A stretch of DNA of 64,000 bases from Brucella oryzae (GTDB lineage: Bacteria > Pseudomonadota > Alphaproteobacteria > Rhizobiales > Rhizobiaceae), in contig JAAVLL010000001.1 of the NCBI GenBank assembly GCA_012103035.1, forward strand, positions 1,834,501 to 1,898,500, read 5' to 3'. Positions within the stretch are counted from its first letter, which is position 1. Every line of letters starts with the position of its first letter. Of this stretch, positions 49,217 through 60,070 are shown piece after piece. Both the position numbers and the translations under genes were made by a program. The notes below the pieces were generated by a model. It was not told the DNA's origin. It did not search any database and was given only the letters and a program-made list of their open reading frames with translations.

Positions 49217-50224
49217 ATGCTGTTTCTGTTGATTTCGTTTCTCGTCAGCACTGCCTTGTGCGGCATTGGCCTCTATCTGCTGAACCAGCTGTTACCCGCG
49301 CAGTTTCTCGCGGCACGTATGAGTTCGCGCTCCAACCACACAACCGTGGCACGGCAGATCGGCGGCCTGGCGCTTATCCCCGCCATCATCGCGACCCTAC
49401 TGATCTTCGCACCGGATCTGGAGGTGAACGCGCATCTGGCACTTTGCCTTTCCGGAGCTTCGCTGTTGCTCTGGATCGTCGGTGGACTGGATGACCGCTA
49501 TGAGCTTTCAGAAATCATCAGGCTGGGATCACAACTCCTTGCCGCCGGACTGGTTGTCTACGGCCTGGGACCCGATTTCCGGTTGTTGCCAGACCTGCTG
49601 CCCTACTGGCTGGAGGCAGCACTTATTGCCTTTGCTCTGGTGGTAGCGATCAATGTCACCAATTTCATGGATGGCCTCGATCTTATGACGGCGGCAGGGA
49701 TTGGGCTTCCTTTGGCTGGTATCGGGCTTCTGGCCGCTCTCAGCCTTACCGGACTGGAAAGCGGCGGCATCGCTATCATCGCAGCTGGAGGTCTTGTCGG
49801 CTTTGCCTTGTTCAACCGCCCGCCGGCAACTATTTTTCTGGGTGACTCTGGAAGCCTGCCGCTCGGCCTGATCACAGGTACGGCGCTTATCCTGCTTGCG
49901 CGGGAAACGCATATCGCCGTCGCGCTGATCCTGCCGCTTTATTATATTCTCGATGCGGGAACGACTCTCGTAATGCGGTTAAGTCAAGGCGAGAACATCC
50001 TTAAAGCGCATTCCAAACACGCTTACCAAGTGGCAAAACGCGCAGGCTGGAGTGTGCTAAAGGTCGTTGGCCACGTGGCGCTCCTGAATCTGATCCTCAT
50101 CGCCTGCGCCATAGCGCTGCTCGCGCTTGATCACATGCTTACCCAGGTCGCATTTCTGCTTGTCGCTATTGTCGCAACCCTTGTTCTGCTATTGGATTTC
50201 CGCGGACGCTTCAGGAAGTTATAA
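49217..50224 (+). CDS. wbkF: Bactoprenol-linked glycosyltransferase, WbkF/WecA-like
   Basis: A 335-residue polytopic membrane protein of the MraY/WecA family, which transfers the first sugar phosphate to undecaprenyl phosphate and so starts O-antigen synthesis. Start at the ATG at 49217 (MLFLLISFLVSTALCG); a TTG 12 bases earlier is possible. Key cytosolic loops are present: GGLDDRYELSE, NVTNFMDGLDLMTAAGIG (catalytic Asp region), ATIFLGDSGSLPLG and the C-terminal loop LKAHSKHAYQ. Like Brucella wbkF it is convergent with the wbkD-like gene; the ends overlap by 6 bases. No break is seen. Sugar specificity is probably a QuiNAc-type residue, by analogy. Confidence 0.86.
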   Translation: MLFLLISFLVSTALCGIGLYLLNQLLPAQFLAARMSSRSNHTTVARQIGGLALIPAIIATLLIFAPDLEVNAHLALCLSGASLLLWIVGGLDDRYELSEIIRLGSQLLAAGLVVYGLGPDFRLLPDLLPYWLEAALIAFALVVAINVTNFMDGLDLMTAAGIGLPLAGIGLLAALSLTGLESGGIAIIAAGGLVGFALFNRPPATIFLGDSGSLPLGLITGTALILLARETHIAVALILPLYYILDAGTTLVMRLSQGENILKAHSKHAYQVAKRAGWSVLKVVGHVALLNLILIACAIALLALDHMLTQVAFLLVAIVATLVLLLDFRGRFRKL

Positions 50225-52071
50225 CGTCGAACAGTACCTTGCGAACCGCATCGACATCACCGCTTTCCATGGCAATACGTAGCGCCGTGAGGCTGGCAGG
50301 CACATCGACCGCAGCCTTATTGCCTTGGGGGCACGCATGATCTTGGGATGGCGTGTCGGCTGCGCGAGTGACGGATCGTAGAAGAGTTCTTCATACATCT
50401 TCTCGCCCTCACGAATCCCCGTTACTTCAATACCTATATCGCCATGCGGATTCTCGTCGTTCCGGACGCTCAACCCCGCCAGAAGAATCATATTCTCTGC
50501 CAGATCGCGAATTTTAACCGGCTCTCCCATTTCCAGCAGCACAGTATCGCCGGATTCGGCAATGCCGCCTGACTGTACGATTAACTCGGCAGCTTCCTTG
50601 ATCGACATAAAATATCGGGTCATGTCTTCATGGGTCAGCGTAATCGGCCCGCCATTGGCAATCTGCTCGCGAAAAGCGGAACCACTGAACCGTTCGATCC
50701 CAGCACATTGCCGAAACGCACGGAATAGAATGCCTTCTTTTTCCCGGATTGCTCGGCCAGTTTGCCGCAATAATAAACGACCAGTTCAGCCCACCGCTTG
50801 GTCGCACCCATCACGTTCGTTGGCCGCACTGCTTTGTCGGACGAGATAAGCACCACGCGTTCAACATCGGTATTCAGAGCAGCCTGAGCCACTTCCAGCG
50901 TACCGAAAACATTGTTAAAAATACCGATCAGCGGGTTTTCCACGAGCGGTACATGCTTGTAGGCAGCACAATGATAGACCGTGTCGACATTATAGTCGCG
51001 AATGGCTTTTTCCACGCAGGCCCGATCACGCACCGAGCCCAGGATCGGCACAATCTCGCAACTAGTAATCTGTCTCAATTGCCGGTCGATATTGTAAAGA
51101 GCAAACTCGCTCGACTCGAATAGGACAATGCAGGCGGGATTCCATTGCGAAATGGTACGGCAGAGTTGGCTACCGATGGACCCCCTGCTCCTGTTACCAT
51201 GATGCGCCGTCCTTCGACGACTTCCCGCAACAAGGCTACATCCGGCGGCACAGGTGACCGTCCGAGCAGATCGTCAATCTCCACATTGCGCAGCGAACTG
51301 ACCAGATATTTTCCTGCCGTCAGATCGGCAATCGGCGGAAGAATACGTGTGTTGACCGGAAGGCGGCCCAAAAGTCGTGCAAAATCCTGACGCTGTTTCT
51401 GGTCCAGGGCCGGCTCAGACACAACCACTTGTTTGATTCCGTAATTTTCGATCAAGGCAGGGATGTCTTCCACCGCATAGACACGCAGCCCGATAATATC
51501 CATACCATTAAGCTGGCCATCGGGATCGACGAACCCGACGACCAATGTATCGCTGTGGCTGCGGAGTGCCGTTGCGAGCTGGCGGGCAGGCTCGCCCACG
51601 CCGATGATCAGTGCTGAACTCGTATAACGCTTGTCGGACTCGGAACTCCGCAAAGCCATTTCGCACCGAAACGGCTGGCAGAGATGAATACGGTGCTCAA
51701 AAGCCAGTAAAGCAGCGGAACCGAGCGCGGCAGGCCGGTACTGCCGTAGAGTTCCATAAGAAAGACGAGCGCAACCCAGAAAAGCGCCGCAATGGCAGTG
51801 GCCTGAAAAATCGGCCAAATCGCACGTTCGGCGAGATAGCGGATGATGGCGCGATAAAGCCCGAACCGGACAAAACCGGGATCGCCAGGACCGGTGCGAT
51901 GAAAATCAGAAATGTTTGTCCCTCGTTCGGCACGAAGACGAAACCAAGACGGATGACAAATGCGAGATAGGCACTCAACAACAGCAGAACACAATCGCTC
52001 AGCATCAGAATGATCTGTTTGCTGGCGCGGGGCAAAAGCGCCAGTCTCTGCCATGGATATTTCAAACTCAT
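50219..52071 (-). CDS. wbkD: Nucleotide-sugar 4,6-dehydratase, WbkD/FlaA1/CapD-like, frameshifted
   Basis: A membrane-bound UDP-sugar dehydratase of the WbpM/PglF type. The N-terminus has about four transmembrane helices (IILMLSDCVLLLLSAYLAFV). A nucleotide-binding domain follows (ALIIGVGEPARQLATAL), then the dehydratase domain: VTGAGGSIGSQL (restored), DTVYHCAAYKHVPLVE, and SSDKAVRPTNVMGATKRWAE, where Met replaces the usual Tyr, as is normal in this subgroup, and GIREGEKMYEELF. Breaks lie near 51890, 51640, 51180, 51080 and 50700. Restored length is about 618 residues. It probably makes the 4-keto precursor of the priming sugar. Confidence 0.85.
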
Positions 52072-52420
52072 CCGCGTGTTATCCCGCTCTCCTATGGAGA
52101 GAAATACCGGAATGTTTCCAGCGCCATAAGGCTATTCAAACGACAAATAAGGACTAAAACCTAGCCAACTTCTCCGCAACAGGTGCATGCGTTCTCGCTG
52201 CGAAGCATTCAAATTTCTCGCCACCGTTACCATGAGTCCTCTGGCTGGACTATATCAATTGCCATTGCAGGGGCTTAACAAACATCTTTTGACGAGATTA
52301 TGGCTCATAAACAACATCTTGGCACCTGTGCGGCCCAGTCCGCCGCACTCCATTGCTTTGCTTTACGCATGTCTTTATCCCATCGTAGCGGGACCAGAAA
52401 TCAATCCAGCGGACTGATTT
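52072..52420. other. Spacer between wbkD-like gene and DUF2793 gene
   Basis: About 350 bases with no gene. It should hold the wbkD-like gene promoter near 52080-52170. Confidence 0.4.
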
Positions 52421-52454
52421 CCCGCGGAGGCGGTTTCCGCTTTGGGGACATGCT
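52421..52454 (-). repeat. Divergent copy of the AGAGCATGTC-type repeat
   Basis: Read on the minus strand it gives AGCATGTCCCCAAAGCGG then AAACCG, comparable to the copies at 10351 and 40311. It ends exactly at the stop codon of the DUF2793 gene. Confidence 0.5.
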
Positions 52455-53290
52455 TTAGGCAATTACAGTGCCACTGCGAATGCTCCGCCAGTTCAGGCCA
52501 TCCGAATAAGCCATTTCAGCGCCAGATGACGCATCGGCAACGAAGACCAGCGCACCGGCTCCATGGTTTTCGGCTGAAGGCAGCAATGCGACCGTATAGG
52601 ATGATGGACGGATAGGACCGTCGACATCAAGCTGGGTCTGGGGCCAGATCGAACCGACGGCAACGTTACCGGTCGCATGATCGATCCTGATCGCCTCGCG
52701 CCATTGTCCGCTATCACTGCTCACCTTTACGCTGAAATCATTGCTGCCATTAAGCCCCATTTCGGCGAAGCCGGTCCAATTGGTCTGATACAGCAGGCTT
52801 GCCGTATCGCTCACCGCCTGCTTGTTCACCTTCACCTGATGCCCTGCACCGGCATTGTTGAACAGGCTCGCATCCGACGAGATGGCAAGCCGGTTAACCG
52901 CATCGGCAGTGGCATGAACGCCCAGCATGGACAGGGACAAGTTTTCGGGAACCGACGAAACGCCCTTCCAGAGTATGCCGTCAAAACCAGCAACAATGCT
53001 TCGTCCTCGACGTAGGCTTGCCAGCCGATAGCGGGCATCACGAACAGCCATCCGTCGTCAATGAAAGAGGCAATTGCGCCGTCCTTTCCTGCCCATGCCC
53101 CGGCAGCCGCCACAGCCACGAGATAGCGATCTCCGCTGGCAGGTATTTCGGGCGCTTCAGCTCGATTCCGTGATTTGACGCTCAGATGCACAACAGCATC
53201 GAGCAGCCGCAATGCCTCATTGTGGGTGACATGTTTCTGCGCCTGACTGGGCAGAATATAGGGCATTTTCAGATTTGGGGTTTGATCCAT
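52455..53290 (-). CDS. DUF2793 domain protein (phage-tail/GTA-like), one indel
   Basis: Starts MDQTPNLKMPYILPSQAQKH, VTHNEALRLLDAVVHLSV, the DUF2793 signature found in phage tail-associated and gene-transfer-agent-like proteins of alphaproteobacteria. The frame breaks near 52985, and the C-terminal half continues ENLSLSMLGVHATADAVNRL, SLLYQTNWTGFAEMGLNGSN and a conserved-looking end FVADASSGAEMAYSDGLNWR. About 278 residues. No other phage gene is next to it, so it stands alone here. Function not established. Confidence 0.78.
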
Positions 53291-53357
53291 GAACAACTCC
53301 TCGCAATGGATAATGCGAGGAGTTTAGTTCTCTGCCCGAAAAGAGGATAAGTCTGGA

Positions 53358-53714
53358 TCAGCTTCCGCGATAGGTGGAATAGGACCACGGGCTGACAAGC
53401 AACGGCACATGGTAATTTCCATCGGCATCAGCGATTGCGAAGCGGATCGGAATAAGATCGAGAAATGGCGGATTGGCTTGTTCCGCACCACGTCCTTCAA
53501 AATATTCGGCAACATGGAACTGCAACTCGTATGTACCGGAGCGCAATTCATCGCCGGAAAGCAGGGGAGCATCCGTGCGTCCGTCCAGATTGGTCACCGT
53601 ACGTTTGATAAGTTCGGAAGCGCCGTTTGCACCGATACGATAAAGTTCGATGCGCATTGCCGCCGCGGGGCTGCCATGGGCAGTGTCGAGAACATGCGTG
53701 GAAAGTTTACCCAT
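53358..53714 (-). CDS. uraH: 5-hydroxyisourate hydrolase
   Basis: A 118-residue transthyretin-like enzyme that hydrolyses 5-hydroxyisourate, the product of urate oxidation. Signature residues are all present: [14 protein letters not shown] (His), GRTDAPLL (Arg) and the C-terminal [11 protein letters not shown]. It is in one frame. The start lies inside the end of allA, so it is the second gene of a purine-catabolism pair. Confidence 0.93.
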   Translation of the reverse strand: MGKLSTHVLDTAHGSPAAAMRIELYRIGANGASELIKRTVTNLDGRTDAPLLSGDELRSGTYELQFHVAEYFEGRGAEQANPPFLDLIPIRFAIADADGNYHVPLLVSPWSYSTYRGS

Positions 53715-54240
53715 AATATCCCTCGATAGAGCTCAGGCAGTTTTTCCGCTTCAATACGGTATGCGGTATCGGAGAAGAAGAACTCCTCCAGATTGTCTTC
53801 CTTGCCTGCCCGGTCGACAATCAGAAAATCGGATTTCTGCTCAAGCGCCAATAGCGGATGATGCCACACATTGCGCAAATAATTGACGCCCTGATCACCG
53901 CGCGCAAGGAACACACGCGGACGGGCAGGCTTGCCACCGTTATCCTCGGCGACCACGACGAGAAACGGCCTGCCGTTCAATGGAATGAAGGCCTGCGAGC
54001 CAAAAGGATGGCGTTCCATCATGACGATGTCGATTGGCGCTTCGAACGATTGTCCCGGAAGATGTTGATGAGAACCCTTGCCTCGGTGCCAGCGGCTTCG
54101 ACACGCGCGAGATCATGGTATCGCTCGGTCGTCCCGTTGTTGATCAGCCGGAGCTCGGCTCCTTCTGTCTCGATGACATCGCCAAATGGCGCAAAAGCGT
54201 CTTTTGTCAGCGGTTCGACCATCAGAGTTTCGACGTGCAA
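53708..54240 (-). CDS. allA: Ureidoglycolate lyase (AllA), two indels
   Basis: Splits ureidoglycolate to glyoxylate and urea, the end of allantoin breakdown. N-terminus: [20 protein letters not shown] and [20 protein letters not shown]. After a break near 54040 it continues [40 protein letters not shown] and [14 protein letters not shown], the conserved core. A second base, restored near 53727, gives a C-terminus LYREGYYG and a stop at 53708 that overlaps the uraH start. About 177 residues. As read, the frame runs past that point to 53594. Confidence 0.85.
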
Positions 54241-54332
54241 ATCATCCTCCCCGTAAAAGCAGATGCGTTATAGCGACAAAGCTCGACGATGGGGCCTCTG
54301 TCAATTGCGAAGCAGTTTCAATCGAAACAAGA

Positions 54333-54357
54333 AAAGCCGGGCAGAAAGCCCGGCTTT
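54333..54357 (-). terminator. Terminator between bioY and allA
   Basis: A 10-bp perfect stem (54333-54342 and 54348-54357) with a 5-base loop; on the minus strand it is followed by TTTTCTTGTTT. It ends the bioY transcript. Confidence 0.82.
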
Positions 54358-54379
54358 CAACATGTAAAACCAATAAAAC

Positions 54380-54976
54380 TCAGCGCTTCAGAAGCGTCAT
54401 CACCGCAGGAACGCCGCATGCGGCAAGTGCGAGTTTCACCAGATCGCCGGCGATAAAGGCGCCGAAACCGAAGGCAATGGCGTTTTCCAGACCGAAGAGA
54501 TAGGCCATCCAGCCAGCCCCCATCAAAAGAATGACGGCTTCTGCAAGCAGCATTGCACCGCCGAGAGCGAAAGGATTGCGCGCCAGTCCTTGTCAGCAGC
54601 GCGTCCGACAATCCAGGCCGCAGCAAGATAGGAGAGAAGGTAACCGCCCGTCGGGCCGACCATATAGGCAAGGCCGATGCCCTTTTCCGGCGTTCCGGTG
54701 AAGACCGGCATGCCGAGCGCGCCTTCAAGCAGATAAAGAGCGACGGTCGCTACAGCGAGCCGCGAACCGTAAAGTGCTGAAATTGCAAAGAGAGCGAAGG
54801 TCTGCATCGTCACATTGACGTAGACCAGATCAACCTTGATCTTGGCGGAAATGGCAAGAACAGCCGTTCCGATCAGCGCAAGCCCGACGAACCAGAAGGC
54901 GCGAGCCAGTTGTCTGGTCGGCAAATATTCCGCAGCGAGAGGCGGTGGCGACGCGAGACTTTGCTCTGTGAGGCAT
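54380..54976 (-). CDS. bioY: Biotin transporter BioY (S component), frameshifted
   Basis: Membrane substrate-binding subunit of the biotin ECF transporter, with about six helices: WFVGLALIGTAVLAISAKIK, FALFAISALYGSRLAVATVA, then the conserved VALYLLEGALGMPVFTGTPE and GLAYMVGPTGGYLLSYLAAA, which are the family signature. Breaks lie near 54590 and near the start; restored, the end reads FIAGDLVKLALAACGVPAVM with a stop at 54380. The start is placed at the ATG at 54976, which follows GTGGAG, although a base is then missing soon after. About 198 residues. No bioMN genes are seen beside it; many BioY proteins work alone or with remote partners. Confidence 0.82.
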
Positions 54977-55143
54977 ATCCAACTCCACTTTTGACGCGGC
55001 GACAGACACCGGAACACAACATTCTCCGGAATCTACCAGCGACGCGATTGTCAGCGCGCGTGACTGTTCACGTTTGCAACCCAACTATATAAGGCCTATG
55101 CCGTTTCATCAATCAAACCAAAGAAGAATTGGAAGCCGCTTCA

Positions 55144-56047
55144 ATGGCGCTTGTTTTCGACAGCAGTTTCACGCCCCAATATGGGAAGCCGGTTGAACTG
55201 AGTAAAGGCATTTTGCGTCTCACCGTCAACAATCCGAGCGCTTTTACCTTTCACGGCACCAACAGCTATATTATCGGCACGGATACACTGGCGATCATCG
55301 ATCCCGGACCGGAAGACGAGGCACATTACAACGCCCTGTTAGCGACCATTGCCGGTCGCCCGGTCAGCCATATCTTCGTCAGCCACACCCATCGCGATCA
55401 TTCACCTTTGGCCCAGCGTCTGAAGGAAAACCTTGGCGCCCGCACCGTCGCCGAAGGATCGCATCGCCCTGCCCGCCCCTATTATGCGGGCGAAACGAAC
55501 ATGCTTGAGGCAAGCGCCGATACGGATTTCATTCCGGATATCATGCTGGCGGATGGCAATGCAATCGAAGGCGACGGTTGGGCTTTGGAAGGAATTCATA
55601 CTCCAGGACATGCCGCCAATCACATGGCTTTCGGCCTGAAAGGAACCGGCGTTCTTTTTCCGCAGACCATGTCATGGCATGGGCAACATCCATCGTGGCA
55701 CCGCCCGACGGCTCGATGAATGACTATATGATCTCGCTCGAAAAACTGCTGGTACGCGACGACAGGGTCTATCTACCGGGCCATGGCGGCGCTGTGACCA
55801 AACCTGCCGCTTTCGTTCGCGGCCTGCGCGCCCATCGCAAGATGCGCGAACGCGCCGTTTTAGAGCGGGTTCTGCAGGGGACCGGACGATCAGCGACATG
55901 GTGAGGGTGATCTATCGCGATACCGATCCACGGTTGCACGGTGCGGCGGCGCTATCCGTGCTTGCACATCTGGAAGATCTCGTCGGGCGTGGGGAGGTCA
56001 CGACCGATGGCCATCCGTCACTCGACGGTATCTATCTTCCTGCCTGA
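55144..56047 (+). CDS. MBL-fold metallo-hydrolase, frameshifted
   Basis: A metallo-beta-lactamase fold hydrolase of about 301 residues, similar to LACTB2/RNase Z-type soluble enzymes. N-terminus MALVFDSSFTPQYGKPVELS follows a weak AGAAGAATT site. Metal motifs: VSHTHRDHSPLAQR, GIHTPGHAANHM, and after a break near 55660 ADHVMAWATSIV and YLPGHGGAVTKPA. A second break near 55880 gives the C-terminal winged-helix-like part TISDMVRVIYRDTDPRLHGA, ending at 56047. The end overlaps the convergent DUF1499 gene by 16 bases. Substrate unknown. Confidence 0.82.
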
Positions 56048-56834
56048 TTATTCCACATCGGCTGGAGCCTTGTTAACCTCGCCTTCCAGCGCCCCAGAAA
56101 ATCGGTGATGAAGCCCGCATTCTGCCCCATGTCGCGCTTGCCATAGCGTGACAGCGAGCGCACATCGACATAGGTGGTTTCGCCTTCGTCGAGCAGGCGG
56201 ATGACGATATCGCTTTTCAGGCCCAGAATGAAACTATGCGCTGTCACGACAAACCGCATCGCGTTCTGCTCCGGTGAAGGAGCATTTCGCGCAACCTCCT
56301 GCCATCCGAATGTCTTGAGAACAGTCTGGACGCCTTGCGCAACGCGGTCGGGTGCAGCTTCGTAGCGGCGTCCAACCACATCGGGATAGGCGGTCAACTG
56401 GGTCAACGCATCACCACTCACCGCCACTGTCAACGGATTCATCCATTGCAGGCGTGGCGGCATATTGGATGGGAATTGCGGCGGCGTCTCAAAATCTGTG
56501 GAGAGGTCGTAGAGAGGTGGAGAGAGATACCACAGTGCCGTTACCAGCCCGACCGGAAGCAACACTGCAAAAGCGAATATGCCGCCCCAGAAGGAGCGCG
56601 CGCCGCCTTGTCGCCATTGACCCACAGATTGCGAAAACCTTTAACCGCGCAGAGAAGGGCCAGAACGGCAAGACCGGTGCTCAATCCGGTAAGCAGCACC
56701 AGATCAGGTGTCTCCAATGTCCAGAAGCGATGCAGAAGAAATGCCATCGCAAGCAGCACGAGCGCAAAAATGCCGAGCCGAAGCGCCCAAACCGCAGAGC
56801 GCGACCGACGCCGCTGATAGCGAAGTTTTCTCAT
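56032..56834 (-). CDS. DUF1499 membrane protein, one indel
   Basis: About 267 residues. The N-terminal part has three hydrophobic segments (LGIFALVLLAMAFLLHRFW, LSTGLAVLALLCAVKGF, GIFAFAVLLPVGLVTALWYL), and the C-terminal ~130 residues form the DUF1499 domain, containing LTAYPDVVGRRYEAAPDRVA and DEGETTYVDVRSLSRYGKRD, then MGQNAGFITDFLGRW. The frame changes near 56615. Function of DUF1499 proteins is unknown; they are widespread in alphaproteobacteria and plants. It is transcribed from the repeat-containing gap above 56834. Confidence 0.8.
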
Positions 56835-56846
56835 GCAGTCTCCGAG

Positions 56847-56882
56847 AGCATTTCCAGCCTATAGTGAATCATTGGAAATGCT
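56847..56882. repeat. Intergenic palindrome AGCATTTCCA/TGGAAATGCT
   Basis: Perfect 10-bp arms (56847-56856 and 56873-56882) with a 16-base spacer, directly upstream of the DUF1499 gene. It has the form of the short dispersed repeats of this genus. Confidence 0.5.
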
Positions 56883-56953
56883 GTTTCTCTCTGTTTTCAC
56901 GCCGTATGAATAGCAGAGAGAATTTCACTCGGCAAAACCTCAACATGGAAATT

Positions 56954-56981
56954 AAAATGCCTCGCCTGTCAGGACGAGGCA
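56954..56981 (-). terminator. Terminator after the cytochrome genes
   Basis: On the minus strand TGCCTCGTCCT and AGGCGAGGCA fold into a stem followed by TTTTAATTT. It lies 20 bases past the stop of the last cytochrome gene. Confidence 0.72.
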
Positions 56982-57000
56982 CTTTCCCTGGCGATACCCG

Positions 57001-57910
57001 TCAGTAGCGCGCGTCTTTCGGCTTCTTCATGTTCGGCCAGTCCTTCGCTTTGCCTGCGAAATCAGGCCGCGGCATATGGGTGAAATATTCCGACACGTCG
57101 ATGGCTTCCTGATCGGTCAGAACACCACCCTGCCCGATGGGCAGATTGTAGTTCTGGGCAGGCGGCATCGCATATTTGACGAACTGCGCCGCCTTGTAGG
57201 TGCGTGCCAGACCGGCGCCGATGTTGAAGCTTTCATCGCCCCATAGTGGTGGGAAGATATAGTCACCGGCCTGATCCTTCATGCCTTCACCGGCAGCGCC
57301 GTGACAGGTCGAACATTGGGCCGCATAGATTTGCGCACCTTTGACCGGGTCAGGAACAAGGCTTTCGTCGATGGGACCGGCATTGCGGACCGCCACTTTC
57401 GTGCCCTTTTCACATCCTGGCGCAGCCAGTCCATATAGGCGATCATTGCCTTCATGTCGGCCCCATCAGGCGGCAGCGGCTTGCCGTTCATCGAACGCTG
57501 GAAACAGCCATTGATGCGCAACACCAGATCGACTTCCTTGCCTGCACGGGGCATGACGGCGGGATAGAAATTGCTGGTATTGATATAGGAGGCGACGTTA
57601 TCCATCTTGCCCTGCCCCATGTGGCAAGAGTTACAGTTCAGGCCGTTGCCGACATTGTCGGGCAGAAGCCGCGCCGTTTCGTTGAGCAGCCGCTTGCCAT
57701 GCATGATCTCGGACGCGTTCGGCTGCTTGAGAATGTCACGGTCCGGCGGGATGACATAGGTTCCAACCTGCTTCTTGTCCTTGTCCAGAACAGCATAGGC
57801 TTGGGGAGCCGGGGCATCCAGCGAGGGCCGCAGGTGATTGAAGAGGAAGGCGCCCCCGTTACCGCCACGGCAAAACCGGCACCGAGAACGACAATCGTAC
57901 TGGTTTTCAT
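57001..57910 (-). CDS. Diheme c-type cytochrome, thiosulfate-dehydrogenase-like, frameshifted
   Basis: Exported electron carrier or enzyme. The signal peptide is at the start (MKTSTIVVLGAGFAVAVTG, 57910). The first heme site is GLNCNSCHMGQGKMDN; the following LRINGCFQRSMNGKPLPPD with AMIAYMDWL resembles TsdA-type thiosulfate dehydrogenases. After a break near 57390 comes a second heme site QCSTCHGAAGEG, and the Met ligand is probably in AMPPAQNYNLP. Breaks lie near 57850 and 57390. About 302 residues. The start overlaps the stop of the upstream cytochrome gene (ATGA). Thiosulfate as substrate is inference; no sox genes are in view. Confidence 0.8.
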
Positions 57911-59248
57911 TGCTTGTTCTCCGGAACGTAATGGACGGGCTTGTGAGCGATTTCACGTCGCATACGTGCGATATCCTGCTCCGTTATGGCAGCGCCATGA
58001 TTGCCCCAGCCGTTGCGAATAAAGTTGAGGATTTCAGCGACCTGCCAGTTCGGAAGATTGGCGAAGCCCGGCATGGTGAAAGCCATCTTGTCCGCCGGTG
58101 TATCAGGCGTCCTGCCTCCGGTCAGTGTGACCTGAATGAGCGAGCTTGGATCATCGGCAAAGACAATCGAATTGCCAGCAAGTGCGGGATAGATGCGTGG
58201 CGCGCCCTTGCCGTCCATGCGGTGGCAGACCGAACATTGCTCGACATAGGACAGGGCGCCCGGTGCACTGAAATCTCCAGCCTTGAGCGCCGCGGTCGTC
58301 ACGTCTTCCTTCGGCTGCCATTCACGCACGCGTCCTTCGCTTGGCTGTAGCGACTTCAGATAGCGGGCAATTGCACGCAGATCATCTTCCGCAAGATATT
58401 GGGTCGAGTGCTGCACGACATCGGCCATTGAACCGAATGCCGCTGTGCGGTCTGTTCGTCCTGTCTTGAGGAAAGTGACGATCTCGTCTTCAGCCCACGT
58501 CGAAAGCCCCGTATCCTGATCGCGCAGATTCTTCGCATACCAGCCTTCCAGAACCGAGCCGGACAGGAACTTGCCCTTCGGATCGTTCTTCACCGCTTTT
58601 TCTTCATAGGCGAGACCACGTGGCGTATGGCACGCGCCGCAATGACCGAGCCCCTCGACCAGATAAGCGCCGCGTGCGATCACCGGATCAGTGTCCGCTG
58701 CAATTTCGAACGGACGCGAATTTCCAAAGAAAAGCTGCCAGTAAGCGAGCGGCCAGCGCATATTGGTCGGCCATGGCAGAGTGCTGGGCTGGTTGTCCTG
58801 CTTTACCGGCTCCACCTTCGACATGAAGAATGCGTAAAGCGCCTTTATGTCTTCATCATTCACGACCGTATAGGAGACAAAGGGCATTGCCGGATAAAGA
58901 TGAACATTATCCCGGCGCACGCCCTGCCGCACCGCACGCTCGAAATCGGCATAGCTGTAGCCGCCGATGCCAGTTTCATTGTCGGGCGTGATGTTTGTGG
59001 AATAAATCGTGCCGAGCGGCGTCTGCATGCCGAGCCCGCCCGCAAACGCCCTGCCGCCCGGCGCCGTATGACAGGCCGCGCAGTCCTGCCTGGGCGATAT
59101 ATTCGCCCTTTTCGATCAACGCTTTATCGGTAACATCGATAGTGCTTTCCTGTTTGGCCGTCAGCCAATGGGGTGTTGAAAGCGCAAAGAGCCAGGCTGC
59201 GGCTAGCGCACCCGCGCCGCCGACCGCCGCTTTCCAGATCAGTTTCAT
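57907..59248 (-). CDS. Triheme c-type cytochrome (alcohol/gluconate dehydrogenase cytochrome subunit type), one indel
   Basis: Membrane-anchored cytochrome of about 447 residues. It starts MKLIWKAAVGGAGALAAAWL after GGAGGG. Three heme-binding sites: DCAACHTAPGG (restored at a break near 59085), GHCGACHTPRGLA and QCSVCHRMDGKG. Each domain has the expected downstream Met, for example YPAMPFVSYTVV and FTMPGFANL. The layout equals the triheme subunits of membrane alcohol, gluconate or aldehyde dehydrogenases, but no flavin or quinoprotein subunit lies beside it. It is co-translated with the TsdA-like cytochrome. Confidence 0.84.
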
Positions 59249-59666
59249 GTGCCCTCCGACACCATTCCCTTGTGATGAGGAGAACATCGAAGATTCGGAA
59301 GGAAGGGGCATTGACCGCGATCAAAACCTATCGGGATCAATGTTTAGCGTTCTACAAAAGCAATAACTAATGCACTCTTAGCGTGCTTGATAGATGATGC
59401 AAATCGCATTAGGGGCAGCACCCTCCCGGAGCGCAATTCTATATGACCGCATCAAATCAGCACCTCAATTGTTTGTTCAACACGCATCATATCCGAAAAC
59501 CGTTTCTCACTTTTCGGGATGCGTTCTTAGCCTGCAAAGATCACCAGCTTTAAGAATAAGTGAGAAAAAGCTAGGTAAATCAAATAAAAAGGCATTGCAG
59601 CAACCGCTAACAGAAGGCATGATTGCGCTCGTGGGGGCTTATATTGCAATCGTCGGAGAGGACGGA
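59249..59666. other. Spacer between the cytochrome operon and the next gene
   Basis: About 420 bases. It contains the divergent promoters; an open frame from 59394 is in phase with the next gene but its composition looks non-coding. Nothing else was recognised. Confidence 0.4.
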
Positions 59667-60064
59667 ATGGATCGCGCCCTTCAAAATGGCAACCAGTCAT
59701 CGGACGGCACAACTACAGACGATACGATGACGCTTGAAGCCGTCGAACTGGAGTTTGCGCTTGGAGCCATCGACGTCCTTATCGAAGGTTTTGATTCCGC
59801 GCTTGCCAAGGCCGCTGAACGGGTGGGCGGCGAAGTTCTTTTCAATATGCCAGCTCTCGACACCAGCGAAGCACAGCGCATCGGTGCAATTGCCATTGCC
59901 GGACAACCGGAAGATCAGGTTATTTTCGTCACATTGCGCAATGACGGCACGACGCTGTCCGTTGAACCGCCAACAGGCGAAAATGCCGTTTTTGAAAGCC
60001 TTGGCCGCAACTACGCCGCCGTCATGAAAAGCCTTTCTCCGAAGGAAAAGTCAACGGCGCCTGA
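59667..60064 (+). CDS. Uncharacterised protein, one indel near the end
   Basis: About 132 residues from MDRALQNGNQSSDGTTTDDT (59667, after GGAGAGGA). The core reads LEAVELEFALGAIDVLIEGF, AAERVGGEVLFNMPALD and VIFVTLRNDGTTLSVEPPTG. It is acidic and soluble. The frame as read runs to 60131 and would overlap the convergent deacetylase. Adding one A to the A4 run near 60046-60049 gives KEKVNGA and a stop at 60062-60064, leaving the two genes just apart, which is more natural. No family recognised. Confidence 0.6.
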
Positions 60065-60070
60065 ACGGGA

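Noticed and set aside
55070-55100. BioR-type operator upstream of bioY (TATATAAG-like words)
   Set aside because: The match to the TTATMKATAA consensus is too poor to claim.
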